From contig JAIWOM010000052.1 in NCBI GenBank assembly GCA_020216895.1, positions 1 through 8,732 on the forward strand: a stretch of DNA of 8,732 nt, in the 5' to 3' direction. Every line of letters starts with the position of its first letter. Positions within the stretch are counted from its first letter, which is position 1. The DNA comes from Microcella sp. GTDB lineage: Bacteria > Actinomycetota > Actinomycetes > Actinomycetales > Microbacteriaceae. The notes beneath the pieces are model-generated. The model ran no database searches, had not been told where the DNA came from, and saw nothing but the letters and a program-made list of their open reading frames with translations. The position numbers were made by a program, and so were the translations under genes. Shown piece by piece: positions 1 through 5,651 of the stretch.

Positions 1-292
1 GGTGGATGCCCGCCACGTGCTCGTGATCGGGCATCCGTTCGTGGACATCTGGCAGGCGGTGCGCCCGCAATCGCTCGGCATCGCGGCCTGGCCGGAGGTG
101 CCCCGCGGCATCGACTGGAAGACCGGAACCTGCCGGGCGCTCGGCTGGCCGCACGCGACGTCCGCCGATCTCGCCGCGGCCTGGCGGCGGGTGCGGGGTG
201 CGGTGCGCGGCTACGCCGACCTCGACCCGGCGCTGCTCGGTCGGGTGGAGGAGCTCATCGACTTCGTGACCGGGGAAACCACGCAGGAATGA
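1..292 (+). CDS. DUF3097 family protein, C-terminal part (5' end outside window)
   Basis: This is the last 96 or so codons of a gene that enters from the left; the first in-frame GTG at base 2 is probably internal. The reading frame is open to TGA at 290-292. The segments HVLVIGHPFVDIWQAVRP, AWPEVPRG and DWKTG match my memory of the C-terminus of DUF3097 (PF11296), a conserved actinobacterial family of about 270 residues with no assigned function. The segment rich in His, Asp and Trp is the conserved part; the tail (ELIDFVTGETTQE) looks variable. A hairpin terminator begins five bases after the stop, so this is the end of its transcription unit. The family call is by recognition only, without a search. 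Confidence 0.8.
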   Translation, partial: VDARHVLVIGHPFVDIWQAVRPQSLGIAAWPEVPRGIDWKTGTCRALGWPHATSADLAAAWRRVRGAVRGYADLDPALLGRVEELIDFVTGETTQE

Positions 293-296
293 CGAA

Positions 297-324
297 AGCC
301 GCCCCACTCCATTGAGGGGCGGCT
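297..324. terminator. Bidirectional hairpin terminator between convergent genes
   Basis: A perfect 9-bp stem AGCCGCCCC (297-305) / GGGGCGGCT (316-324) encloses a 10-base loop. It starts five bases after the DUF3097 stop and lies about 60 bases after the cold-shock stop on the other strand, so it can serve both. There is no long U tract on the plus side; on the minus side a short TTT follows the stem. Weak or absent U tracts are common in GC-rich actinobacteria. Confidence 0.7.
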
Positions 325-338
325 CTCGTGGTGTCGTG

Positions 339-354
339 CGCGGGTCATCCCGCG
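339..354. terminator. Second short hairpin downstream of the cold-shock gene
   Basis: A perfect 6-bp GC-rich stem CGCGGG (339-344) / CCCGCG (349-354) closes a TCAT tetraloop. It lies about 30 bases after the cold-shock stop codon and before the stronger hairpin at 297-324. It may be a first termination or mRNA 3'-end stabilising structure for the cold-shock transcript. No U tract is present, so its role is inferred from position only. Confidence 0.35.
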
Positions 355-384
355 ACGAGCGCGCTCAGAAGTGCTTGTAAGAGC

Positions 385-588
385 TTAGAGCGGGCGGATG
401 TTCTCGGCCTGCAGGCCCTTGGGGCCCTGGGCGACGTCGAACTCGACCTTCTGGTTCTCGTCGAGCGAGCGGTAGCCGCTGCTCTGGATGGCCGAGAAGT
501 GCGCGAACACGTCGGCGCTCCCGTCATCGGGGGTGATGAAGCCGAAGCCCTTCTCGGCGTTGAACCACTTGACAGTGCCTGTCGTCAT
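385..588 (-). CDS. Cold-shock protein, CspA family
   Basis: This is a complete 67-residue cold-shock domain protein, the normal size for the family. RNP1 is KGFGFI (residues 13-18) and RNP2 is VFAHF (27-31); these form the nucleic-acid-binding face of a five-stranded beta barrel. The start [10 protein letters not shown] is typical for CspA-like proteins. The open frame continues 56 codons upstream, but the ATG at 586-588 is preceded by AAGGAG (595-600) six bases away, which fixes the start. Such proteins bind single-stranded RNA and DNA and act as RNA chaperones in the cytoplasm; whether this one is cold-induced cannot be read from the protein. It stands alone, convergent with DUF3097 and divergent from the gene at 846, behind a long and structured leader. 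Confidence 0.95.
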   Translation of the reverse strand: MTTGTVKWFNAEKGFGFITPDDGSADVFAHFSAIQSSGYRSLDENQKVEFDVAQGPKGLQAENIRPL

Positions 589-594
589 TGCTGA

Positions 595-600
595 CTCCTT
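595..600 (-). promoter_or_regulatory. Ribosome-binding site of the cold-shock gene
   Basis: On the minus strand AAGGAG lies six bases before the ATG. It is the strongest Shine-Dalgarno match in the window and decides the start against the longer open frame. Confidence 0.85.
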
Positions 601-612
601 GTTACTCACGGA

Positions 613-644
613 GTTTCGACTGTCGAAACCACCAGTCGAACCAC
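613..644 (-). promoter_or_regulatory. Repeat and hairpin element in the cold-shock mRNA leader
   Basis: Bases 613-619 and 623-629 form a perfect 7-bp stem (GTTTCGA / TCGAAAC) with a three-base loop, ending 12 bases upstream of the Shine-Dalgarno site. The half GTCGAAACCAC (622-632) is repeated as GTCGAACCAC at 635-644, differing by one A. On the minus-strand RNA the outer copy could therefore compete for the same partner strand. Cold-shock mRNAs in other bacteria carry long leaders that refold with temperature. That this element does so is inference. Confidence 0.45.
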
Positions 645-653
645 TCGTGAATC

Positions 654-672
654 CTGCTCTATATGAGAGCAC
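654..672 (-). promoter_or_regulatory. Possible cold-shock gene promoter (-10 region)
   Basis: The minus strand reads TATAGA inside an imperfect palindrome (TGCTCT, five bases, AGAGCA, at 655-671). This is the most AT-rich, -10-like stretch upstream of the gene and would give a leader of about 60 bases or more. The -35 side (around GTGCAA) is a poor match to TTGACA. The call rests on composition and position only. Confidence 0.3.
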
Positions 673-845
673 GTACTGCTTGCACCGCACGTCGGACCGC
701 CGAGGCGTATCAACTTCACTCCCGACAGTAGTGCACAGGGGGCCCGGAGGGGTCATCCTTCACCGAGTTGTTACACGCGTTCTCCACAGGCTGCACCGAA
801 CCTGGCGACGTACCGTGGCCTCACCGACCCCCAGGAGATGGACCG

Positions 846-1415
846 ATGAGCTTCTTCGACCGCCTGTTCGGCGCCCCCACGCCGGAGCCCGAGCCGCGGC
901 GCACCGCTGTGCGCTCCGACGACGAGCGCGCCGTCGAGCGCTACCGGTACCTGCTGCAGACGGCGCCGCCCGAGACGATCGAGCAGGTGCACGCCGAGGC
1001 CTTCGCGAAGCTCAGCCCCGAGCAGCGGCGCCTGGTGTTCGATGAGCTCGCCCGCACCGCGCCCGCCGGCGAGGCGCCCGCCGACGACCAGCCCGCGACG
1101 CTCGCCCGTGCGGCGACCCGCTCGGAGCTGCGGCAGCCCGGCACCATGGAGCGCTCGCTGGGCGGTCCCTCGTTCGGCCAGATGGTGGGAGCCTCGCTGC
1201 TCGGCACGGTCGCGGGCTACGTGATCGGCTCCGCGATCGCGAGCGCCTTCCTGCCGCCGATGGATGCGGGGCTCACCGATGCCGGTTCGGCTGATGCGGC
1301 CGACCCCGGCGCGGATGCGGGGGCCGACGCCGGTGCCGACGCGGGCGGTTTCGACGGCGGTGGCTTCGACGGCGGCGGTTTCGACGGCGGCGGCTTCGGC
1401 GACTTCGGGTTCTAG
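846..1415 (+). CDS. Hypothetical protein with one membrane segment and glycine-rich repeat tail
   Basis: This is a 189-residue protein whose function I do not recognise. The ATG is chosen because AGGAG (833-837) lies eight bases upstream; the longer frame starting at 768 lacks such a site. Residues 1-70 are charged and probably helical (SDDERAVERYRYLLQTAPPE, then EAFAKLSPEQRRLVFDEL). Residues 71-110 are an Ala/Pro-rich linker. Residues 112-136 are one hydrophobic stretch with regularly spaced glycines (a glycine-zipper-like membrane segment). The tail from about 140 is acidic, with DAGADAG repeats and then three exact GGFDG-type units (GFDGG) before the terminal GDFGF. One gene follows nine bases downstream. 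The tail order suggests a small anchored protein with a flexible exposed end; localisation and partners are unknown. Confidence 0.75.
   Translation: MSFFDRLFGAPTPEPEPRRTAVRSDDERAVERYRYLLQTAPPETIEQVHAEAFAKLSPEQRRLVFDELARTAPAGEAPADDQPATLARAATRSELRQPGTMERSLGGPSFGQMVGASLLGTVAGYVIGSAIASAFLPPMDAGLTDAGSADAADPGADAGADAGADAGGFDGGGFDGGGFDGGGFGDFGF
1347..1406 (+). repeat. Tandem 15-base repeat coding for glycine-rich tail
   Basis: Four consecutive 15-base units begin at 1347, 1362, 1377 and 1392. The first three encode GFDGG and differ only at third codon positions (GGT or GGC); the fourth has diverged to GFGDF. The synonymous differences mean the repeat is not brand new, but near-identical units of this kind can still expand or contract by replication slippage without breaking the frame. 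Confidence 0.85.
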
Positions 1416-1424
1416 GCGACCCCC

Positions 1425-1922
1425 GTGGCCCGCCCGAAGCGCATCGAGCCCGGTCCCGGCCAGGAGTCGGTCTGGTACTACCCGCGACCGCCCCGCGTCG
1501 AGCCCGTGCACGCCCGGGTGACGATCGAGCTCGGCGGGCAGGTGATCGCCGAGACGACCAGGGCCCTCCGGGTGCTCGAGACCAGTCATCCCCCCGCCTA
1601 CTACCTGCCGCCGGAGGACTTCGTCGCGGGCGCGCTCGTGCCGGGTGGGGGGTCGTCGTTCTGCGAGTTCAAGGGCCGCGCCGCGTACTACGACATCGTC
1701 GGCGGCGGGCTCCGGGCGGAGCGCGCCGGTTGGTACTACCCGGCGCCGAGCCGCGGCTTCGAGAGCATCGCCGGGTACGTCTCGGTGTATCCGGGGCGGA
1801 TGGATCGCTGCACAGTCGACGGCGAGACCGTCGTGCCGCAGGAGGGCGGGTTCTACGGCGGCTGGATCACCGCGAACATCGTCGGCCCCTTCAAGGGGGC
1901 CCCCGGGACCTGGGGCTGGTAG
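1425..1922 (+). CDS. DUF427 domain protein
   Basis: This is a complete 165-residue protein of the DUF427 family (PF04248, also named NTP_transf_9). The N-terminal block RPKRIEPGPGQESVW (residues 3-17), the block TTRALRVLETSHPPAYYLP (about 44-62) and the C-terminal GGFYGGW...IVGPFKG...GTWGW are the conserved marks I recall. The biochemical role of the family is not established despite the Pfam name. The GTG start at 1425 lies nine bases after the preceding stop and has no clear Shine-Dalgarno site, so translation may depend on the upstream gene. The start is supported because the conserved block begins at residue 3. No signal peptide or membrane segment is seen, so it is probably cytoplasmic. 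Confidence 0.88.
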   Translation: MARPKRIEPGPGQESVWYYPRPPRVEPVHARVTIELGGQVIAETTRALRVLETSHPPAYYLPPEDFVAGALVPGGGSSFCEFKGRAAYYDIVGGGLRAERAGWYYPAPSRGFESIAGYVSVYPGRMDRCTVDGETVVPQEGGFYGGWITANIVGPFKGAPGTWGW

Positions 1923-1998
1923 TCCGGCCGATCGAGGCGCCCCGCGGCTTTCGGGCCGCCGAACAGCGCGAGCGCGCCGCTCTTGCCATCATGGGCGC

Positions 1999-3078
1999 GT
2001 GACCGAGAGTGCACCCACCCCCGCGGAGATCCGCCGCTGGCGCCGCTACCTCGCCGACGAGCGCGCCGAGGCGGCCGTCTACCGCGACCTCGCCGCCCGC
2101 CGTGACGGGGAGGAGCGGGCGATCCTGCTGGCGCTCGCCGATGCCGAGGCGCGCCATGAGGCGCACTGGGTCGCACTGCTCGGCGATCATGCCGAGGGCG
2201 TGCCCGCGGTCTCTCTGCGCACCCGCCTGCTCGCCCCGCTCGCGCGGCGCTTCGGCAGCGTGTTCGTGCTCGCCCTGGCCCAGCGGGCCGAGATCCGATC
2301 TCCCTATTCCGTGGATGCCCACGCCACGCCCGCCATGGCCGCCGACGAGCGCATCCACGGCGAGGTGGTGCGCGGGCTCGCGGCCCGCGGCCGTCAACGG
2401 CTCTCCGGCACCTTCCGCGCGGCGGTCTTCGGCGCGAACGACGGACTTGTCAGCAACCTCGCCCTCGTCATGGGCATCGGCGCCGCGGGTCTCGGCCCGA
2501 CCACGGTGCTGCTCACCGGCCTCGCGGGCCTGCTGGCCGGCGCGCTGTCGATGGGCGCGGGCGAGTACGTGTCGGTGCGCTCGCAGCGCGAGCTGCTCGA
2601 CGCCTCCACCCCCGACCCCGAGGCGCACACGGCCCTGCCGCACCTCGACGTCGACGCGAACGAGCTGGCGCTGGTCTACCGCGCGCGGGGGATGAGCGAG
2701 GAGGAGGCGGTCGAGCATGCGCGCGGCATCCTCGCCGATTACGACCCCGTCGCCGCCGCGGCCCGGACGGCCGAGGCCGAGGCCGAGCAGCACGAGGCGA
2801 TCGGCTCGGCCTGGGGCGCCGCGCTGTCGAGCTTCGCGTTCTTCGCCTCCGGCGCGATCATCCCGGTGATCCCGTACCTGCTCGGCGCCGAGGGGCTGCG
2901 CGCGATCATCGCGGCGGGCATGCTGGTCGGCATCGCCCTGCTGCTGACCGGCGCCATCGTCGGGGTGCTGTCGGGTGCCTCGCCGCTCAAGCGCGCGCTG
3001 CGCCAGCTCGCGATCGGCTACGGCGCCGCCGCGGCCACCTATCTGCTCGGGCTGGCCTTCGGCACGACCCTGGCCTGA
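1999..3078 (+). CDS. Ferritin-like domain fused to VIT1/CCC1 metal transporter
   Basis: This is a 359-residue two-part protein. Residues about 10-130 are a ferritin/rubrerythrin-like helical domain with candidate metal ligands E21/E24, E50 with H53, E98, and E117 with H120. Residues about 135-359 are a VIT1/CCC1 transporter (PF01988), opening with FGANDGLVSNLALVMG, followed by the SMGAGEYVSVRSQRE block and three further hydrophobic segments. Family members move Fe(II) or Mn(II) out of the cytoplasm or into a compartment; the related MbfA proteins of alphaproteobacteria export iron under peroxide stress. A similar export role here is inference. The frame is open from 1645, but the GTG at 1999 is the sensible start because the ferritin helices begin right after it and the earlier part overlaps the DUF427 gene. 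No clear ribosome-binding site is visible. Confidence 0.9.
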   Translation: MTESAPTPAEIRRWRRYLADERAEAAVYRDLAARRDGEERAILLALADAEARHEAHWVALLGDHAEGVPAVSLRTRLLAPLARRFGSVFVLALAQRAEIRSPYSVDAHATPAMAADERIHGEVVRGLAARGRQRLSGTFRAAVFGANDGLVSNLALVMGIGAAGLGPTTVLLTGLAGLLAGALSMGAGEYVSVRSQRELLDASTPDPEAHTALPHLDVDANELALVYRARGMSEEEAVEHARGILADYDPVAAAARTAEAEAEQHEAIGSAWGAALSSFAFFASGAIIPVIPYLLGAEGLRAIIAAGMLVGIALLLTGAIVGVLSGASPLKRALRQLAIGYGAAAATYLLGLAFGTTLA

Positions 3079-3104
3079 TCATTCGGCCGCGAACAGGTTC
3101 TTCA

Positions 3105-3309
3105 TAGGTTCGCCGGTCATGCTGGAGTGTTGGCTACGACGCTGACAGGGGCTCTCGCCGCCGGTGGGTGAGACCGCCGGATTCGGCGCGAGGGCTCTGA
3201 GATCCCGCTTCGGGTGCTCTGGTGGAGTGCCGCGGGATCGCCCGCGCAATGACGTGCACTCACCGTGTCCACGGCCCGACGGCCGCCACCAGGAAGTGTC
3301 CCTCCTCTC
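3105..3309 (+). other. Structured spacer and possible leader before the M23 peptidase gene
   Basis: The gap between the VIT1 stop and the peptidase start holds no gene on either strand that I can support. A TANNNT -10 match, TAGGTT at 3105-3110, could start an RNA near 3117. Downstream are two stems. CCGGTGG / CCGCCGG (in 3160-3180, one wobble) is flanked by CGCCG / CGGCG. GATCCCGC (3201-3208) / GCGGGATC (3232-3239) is a perfect 8-bp stem with an inner 6-bp helix (3213-3218 / 3226-3231). The latter could instead be a terminator for the transporter gene, though it lacks a U tract. Confidence 0.4.
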
Positions 3310-4053
3310 ATGCTCCACCTCATCCATCCCGCTTTGCCGCGCATCGCCGCCCTCGAGCCCCGCCGCCTCCGGCACGACGCACTCGTGGCGGCTGCCGCGG
3401 TCGTCGCCCTGGCCCTCGCCGTCAACGGCACCGTCTCCGCCACCCTGGCCACCGCGGCCGAGAACGCCGCCGCGCAGCCGCAGGTGCAGCAGTTCGTCGC
3501 AGCCTCGGCGCTGCCGTCGTCGGACTCCGCGGCCGCATCCGCGACCGAGTCCGACGCTGCCGCGCTCGCTGCCGGCACTGCTCCCGCTGCTGCCCCGGTC
3601 GCCCGCGAGGACTTCACGGTCGACGTCCGACCCCCGCTGATGTACCCCGTCGGGGCCGGCGCCCCGATCGGCAGCTCGTTCGGGCTCCGCCCGTCCACCT
3701 GCGCCGCCTGCCCCTCCGTGCACAAGGGCGTCGACTGGACCCCCGGGTACGGCACGCCGGTCGTCGCGATGGCCGACGGCGTCGTGACCCTGATCGGCGA
3801 CCCCGGCAGCGCCCTCGGTACGCACCTCGAGATCAGCCATGTCGTCGACGGCCGTGCGGTCACCAGCGTCTACGCGCACCTGATCGCCGGCTCGATTCCC
3901 TGGGCGCTCGGCGACCGGGTACGGGTCGGCGACGTCGTCGGCAACGTCGGCGCGACGGGTGTCACCGTCGGGGCGCACCTGCACTTCGAGCTCCGGGTCG
4001 ACGGCGTGACCATCGACCCGGTGCCGTGGCTGCGCGCCAACGGCGCGCAGTAG
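3310..4053 (+). CDS. M23 family metallopeptidase, membrane-anchored or secreted
   Basis: This is a predicted zinc endopeptidase of the lysostaphin/LytM type (PF01551) that cuts peptidoglycan cross-bridges. Counting from the ATG at 3310 (247 residues), the zinc and catalytic residues are all present: H138 and D142 (HKGVD), H190 (YAHL), and H223 and H225 (HLH). Residues about 24-41 form a signal anchor or signal peptide, followed by an Ala/Ser-rich linker to about residue 100, so the catalytic domain acts outside the membrane. Two cysteines in CAAC just before the active-site His could form a disulfide. The start is uncertain: an in-frame GTG at 3265 adds 15 residues but has no ribosome-binding site, while AGGAAG (3291-3296) lies 13 bases before the ATG, farther than usual. 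With a complete active site it should be an active hydrolase rather than a regulatory pseudoenzyme. Confidence 0.9.
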   Translation: MLHLIHPALPRIAALEPRRLRHDALVAAAAVVALALAVNGTVSATLATAAENAAAQPQVQQFVAASALPSSDSAAASATESDAAALAAGTAPAAAPVAREDFTVDVRPPLMYPVGAGAPIGSSFGLRPSTCAACPSVHKGVDWTPGYGTPVVAMADGVVTLIGDPGSALGTHLEISHVVDGRAVTSVYAHLIAGSIPWALGDRVRVGDVVGNVGATGVTVGAHLHFELRVDGVTIDPVPWLRANGAQ

Positions 4054-4061
4054 CCGCCGGT

Positions 4062-4067
4062 TAGTAT
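4062..4067 (+). promoter_or_regulatory. Extended -10 type promoter for a leaderless glycosyltransferase mRNA
   Basis: TAGTAT fits the actinobacterial TANNNT -10 pattern and ends six bases before the GTG at 4074, so transcription would start at or very near the start codon. There is no room for a separate ribosome-binding site: the G-run touches the GTG. No good -35 is seen. The promoter lies in the 20-base gap after the M23 stop. Confidence 0.5.
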
Positions 4068-4073
4068 CAGGGG

Positions 4074-4931
4074 GTGTCCTCACCGTCGACGGCGTCCCTG
4101 CCCTCCGTCTCCATCGTCATCCCGGCCTACAACGAGGAGTCGACGATCCGGGCGTGCGTGACCGCGGCGATGGCGCAGACCGTGCCCGCGCACGAGGTGC
4201 TCGTCGTCGACAACCGCTCGACCGACCGCACGGCCGCGATTGTGGCTGAACTGCAGGCGGCGAATCCGGATGCTCCGCTCCGGGTGATCCCGCAGTTCGA
4301 AGAGCAGGGGCTCGTGCCGACGCGCAATGTCGGCCTCGACACTGCCACCGGCGACGTCATCGGGCGCATCGACGCCGACTCGGTGCTCGAGCCGACCTGG
4401 GTGGAGGAGGTCGCGAAGGCCTTCCAGGATCCGGAGGTGGCCGCCGCGACCGGGCCGGTGCTCTACTACGACATGCCCCTGCGCCGCTTCGGGCTGCGCG
4501 CCGACGACACGCTGCGCCGCGCGATGCTGCGGCTCGCCCGCGAGTACCACTTCGTGTTCGGCAGCAACATGGCGCTGCGGGCCACCGCCTGGCAGGCGAT
4601 CCGCGATGAGGTCTGCCGCGACGAGGAGGACCTCTTCCACGAGGACATCGACATCTCGGTGCACCTCTACGACGCCGGGTTGAAGGCCGTGTACGTGCCG
4701 ACGATGGTCGCGGGAATGTCTGCGCGGCGCGTCGACGACAGCCCGCGCGACTACGTCTCGTACGTGGGCCGGTTCGACCGTACGTACACGCACCACGACG
4801 TGCGCAACCGCGCTCTGCGGGCACCGGCCTGGGTGTTCCTCGCGGTCTACCCGATCGCCAAGGGCATCCGCTGGGGGCAGAACGAGCTGGTCGCCCGACT
4901 GTCGGGCTCCTCGGCCGTCAGCCCGGAGTAG
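4074..4931 (+). CDS. Family 2 glycosyltransferase
   Basis: This 285-residue protein has a GT-A fold and belongs to family GT2 (PF00535). The nucleotide-sugar-binding strand is SIVIPAYNEE (residues 13-22), with VVDNRSTD (44-51). The metal-binding DxD motif is DAD at 100-102. The likely catalytic acidic pair is in FHEDID (188-193). The C-terminal part (about 225-285) is basic, with one mildly hydrophobic stretch (APAWVFLAVYPIAKG), which may bind the membrane surface; there are no clear transmembrane helices. Donor and acceptor cannot be read from sequence. The neighbour 20 bases upstream is a cell-wall peptidase, which suggests a role in envelope polysaccharide or glycolipid, but the separate promoter weakens an operon argument. 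The GTG start leaves only 11 residues before the first core strand, as is usual. Confidence 0.9.
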   Translation: MSSPSTASLPSVSIVIPAYNEESTIRACVTAAMAQTVPAHEVLVVDNRSTDRTAAIVAELQAANPDAPLRVIPQFEEQGLVPTRNVGLDTATGDVIGRIDADSVLEPTWVEEVAKAFQDPEVAAATGPVLYYDMPLRRFGLRADDTLRRAMLRLAREYHFVFGSNMALRATAWQAIRDEVCRDEEDLFHEDIDISVHLYDAGLKAVYVPTMVAGMSARRVDDSPRDYVSYVGRFDRTYTHHDVRNRALRAPAWVFLAVYPIAKGIRWGQNELVARLSGSSAVSPE

Positions 4932-4947
4932 CCGCTCGCTGCCGCGG

Positions 4948-4962
4948 CCCCGCGGTGCGGGG
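4948..4962. terminator. Short GC-rich hairpin between convergent genes
   Basis: A 6-bp stem CCCCGC (4948-4953) / GCGGGG (4957-4962) with a three-base loop lies in the 66-base gap between the glycosyltransferase and the response regulator stops. It is placed to end both transcripts. There is no U tract, so it is a candidate only. Confidence 0.35.
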
Positions 4963-4997
4963 AGGTCCGGAGGCGGGGCGGTGCGCCGCGCTCCTGC

Positions 4998-5651
4998 TCA
5001 GCGCCGGGGCTCGCCCTTGGGCATCCACTCGGCGGCCAGCACCGCCGCCTGCGTGCGCCGCTGCATGCCGAGCTTCGAGAGGATCCCGCTGACGTAGTTC
5101 TTCACCGTCTTCTCGGCGAGGAACAGCCGGCCGCCGATCTCGCGGTTCGACAGGCCCTCGGCGATGAGGGCGAGGATCTCCGTCTCGCGGGGGGTCAGCG
5201 CGTCGAGCGGCGACTGCGCGGGCGTCGACGACAGGCGCGCCATCACGCCCTCGGTGAGCGCGGGGTCGAGCAGCGTCTCGCCCGCCGATACGCGGCGGAT
5301 CGCTTCGATGAGGCCCGTGGCGCGGACCTCCTTGAGCAGATAGCCGTTCGCACCCGCCAGCACCGCCGCGAGCACCGCCTCGTCGTCGTCGTACGAGGTG
5401 AGGATGAGGCAGCCGAGCTCCGGGCGCTCCGACTTCACGTCGCGGCAGACGTCGATGCCGCTGCCGTCGGGCAGGCGCCCGTCGAGCACCGCGACCGTCG
5501 CGCCCGAGCCGAGGATCGCTTCGGCCGTTCCCGCCGCCACGGCCGCCTCGCCGACGACGGTGATGTCGGCCTCCTGCTCGAGCAGGTCGGCGATGCCGCG
5601 ACGCACGATCTCGTGGTCGTCGAGCAGGAAGACGCGAACGGGAGCAGTCAT
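4998..5651 (-). CDS. NarL/FixJ-type response regulator, DevR/DosR-like
   Basis: This is a 217-residue two-domain regulator. The receiver domain (about 5-118) has acidic residues D11 and D12, phospho-acceptor D57 (VLDGRLPDGSG), switch T85 and K107. The LuxR-type helix-turn-helix (about 150-207) contains LTPRETEILALIAEGLSNREI and AEKTVKNYVS, then KLGMQRRTQAA. The recognition-helix stretch AEKTVKNYVS matches my memory of mycobacterial DosR, including the DNA-contacting Lys and Asn. The ATG overlaps the kinase stop by four bases (ATGA, 5648-5651), and GGGAGG (5656-5661) precedes it, so the two are translationally coupled. It is the predicted target of the adjoining kinase. Targets are unknown; no DosR-type palindrome was found in the window. 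The domain and pairing calls are secure, but functional identity with DosR is not. Confidence 0.95.
   Translation of the reverse strand: MTAPVRVFLLDDHEIVRRGIADLLEQEADITVVGEAAVAAGTAEAILGSGATVAVLDGRLPDGSGIDVCRDVKSERPELGCLILTSYDDDEAVLAAVLAGANGYLLKEVRATGLIEAIRRVSAGETLLDPALTEGVMARLSSTPAQSPLDALTPRETEILALIAEGLSNREIGGRLFLAEKTVKNYVSGILSKLGMQRRTQAAVLAAEWMPKGEPRR

Noticed and set aside
613..648. An actinobacterial LexA (SOS) box, because TCGAAC and TCGAAA occur here
   Set aside because: The expected form is TCGAAC, four bases, GTTCGA. Only single half-sites are present; the hairpin has the opposite arm order.
768..845. A 26-codon N-terminal extension of the glycine-rich protein
   Set aside because: No ribosome-binding site precedes 768, the extra residues look like translated leader, and AGGAG sits correctly before the ATG at 846.
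1944..1959. A terminator after the DUF427 gene (GCGGC / GCCGC stem, six-base loop)
   Set aside because: The stem is only 5 bp, there is no U tract, and the next gene on the same strand starts 40 bases later. It is as likely to be chance in GC-rich DNA.
3079..3264. A c-di-AMP (ydaO/yuaA) riboswitch before the M23 gene, suggested on either strand by stretches such as GGTGGGTGAG or, on minus, CTGTCAGCGTCGTAG
   Set aside because: The conserved core strands (the GACAGCTAAC-like and GGGGTGAATC-like segments) are not present in the right order or sequence, and on the minus strand no suitable gene follows. Decisive test: a covariance search with RF00379.
3079..4083. A 334-codon minus-strand open frame across the M23 gene
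   Set aside because: It lies antisense to a gene with a complete M23 active site, is low in complexity (Arg/Gly/Asp-rich) and has no recognisable motif. It is a GC-rich shadow frame, as are the other long minus or plus frames opposite clear genes.
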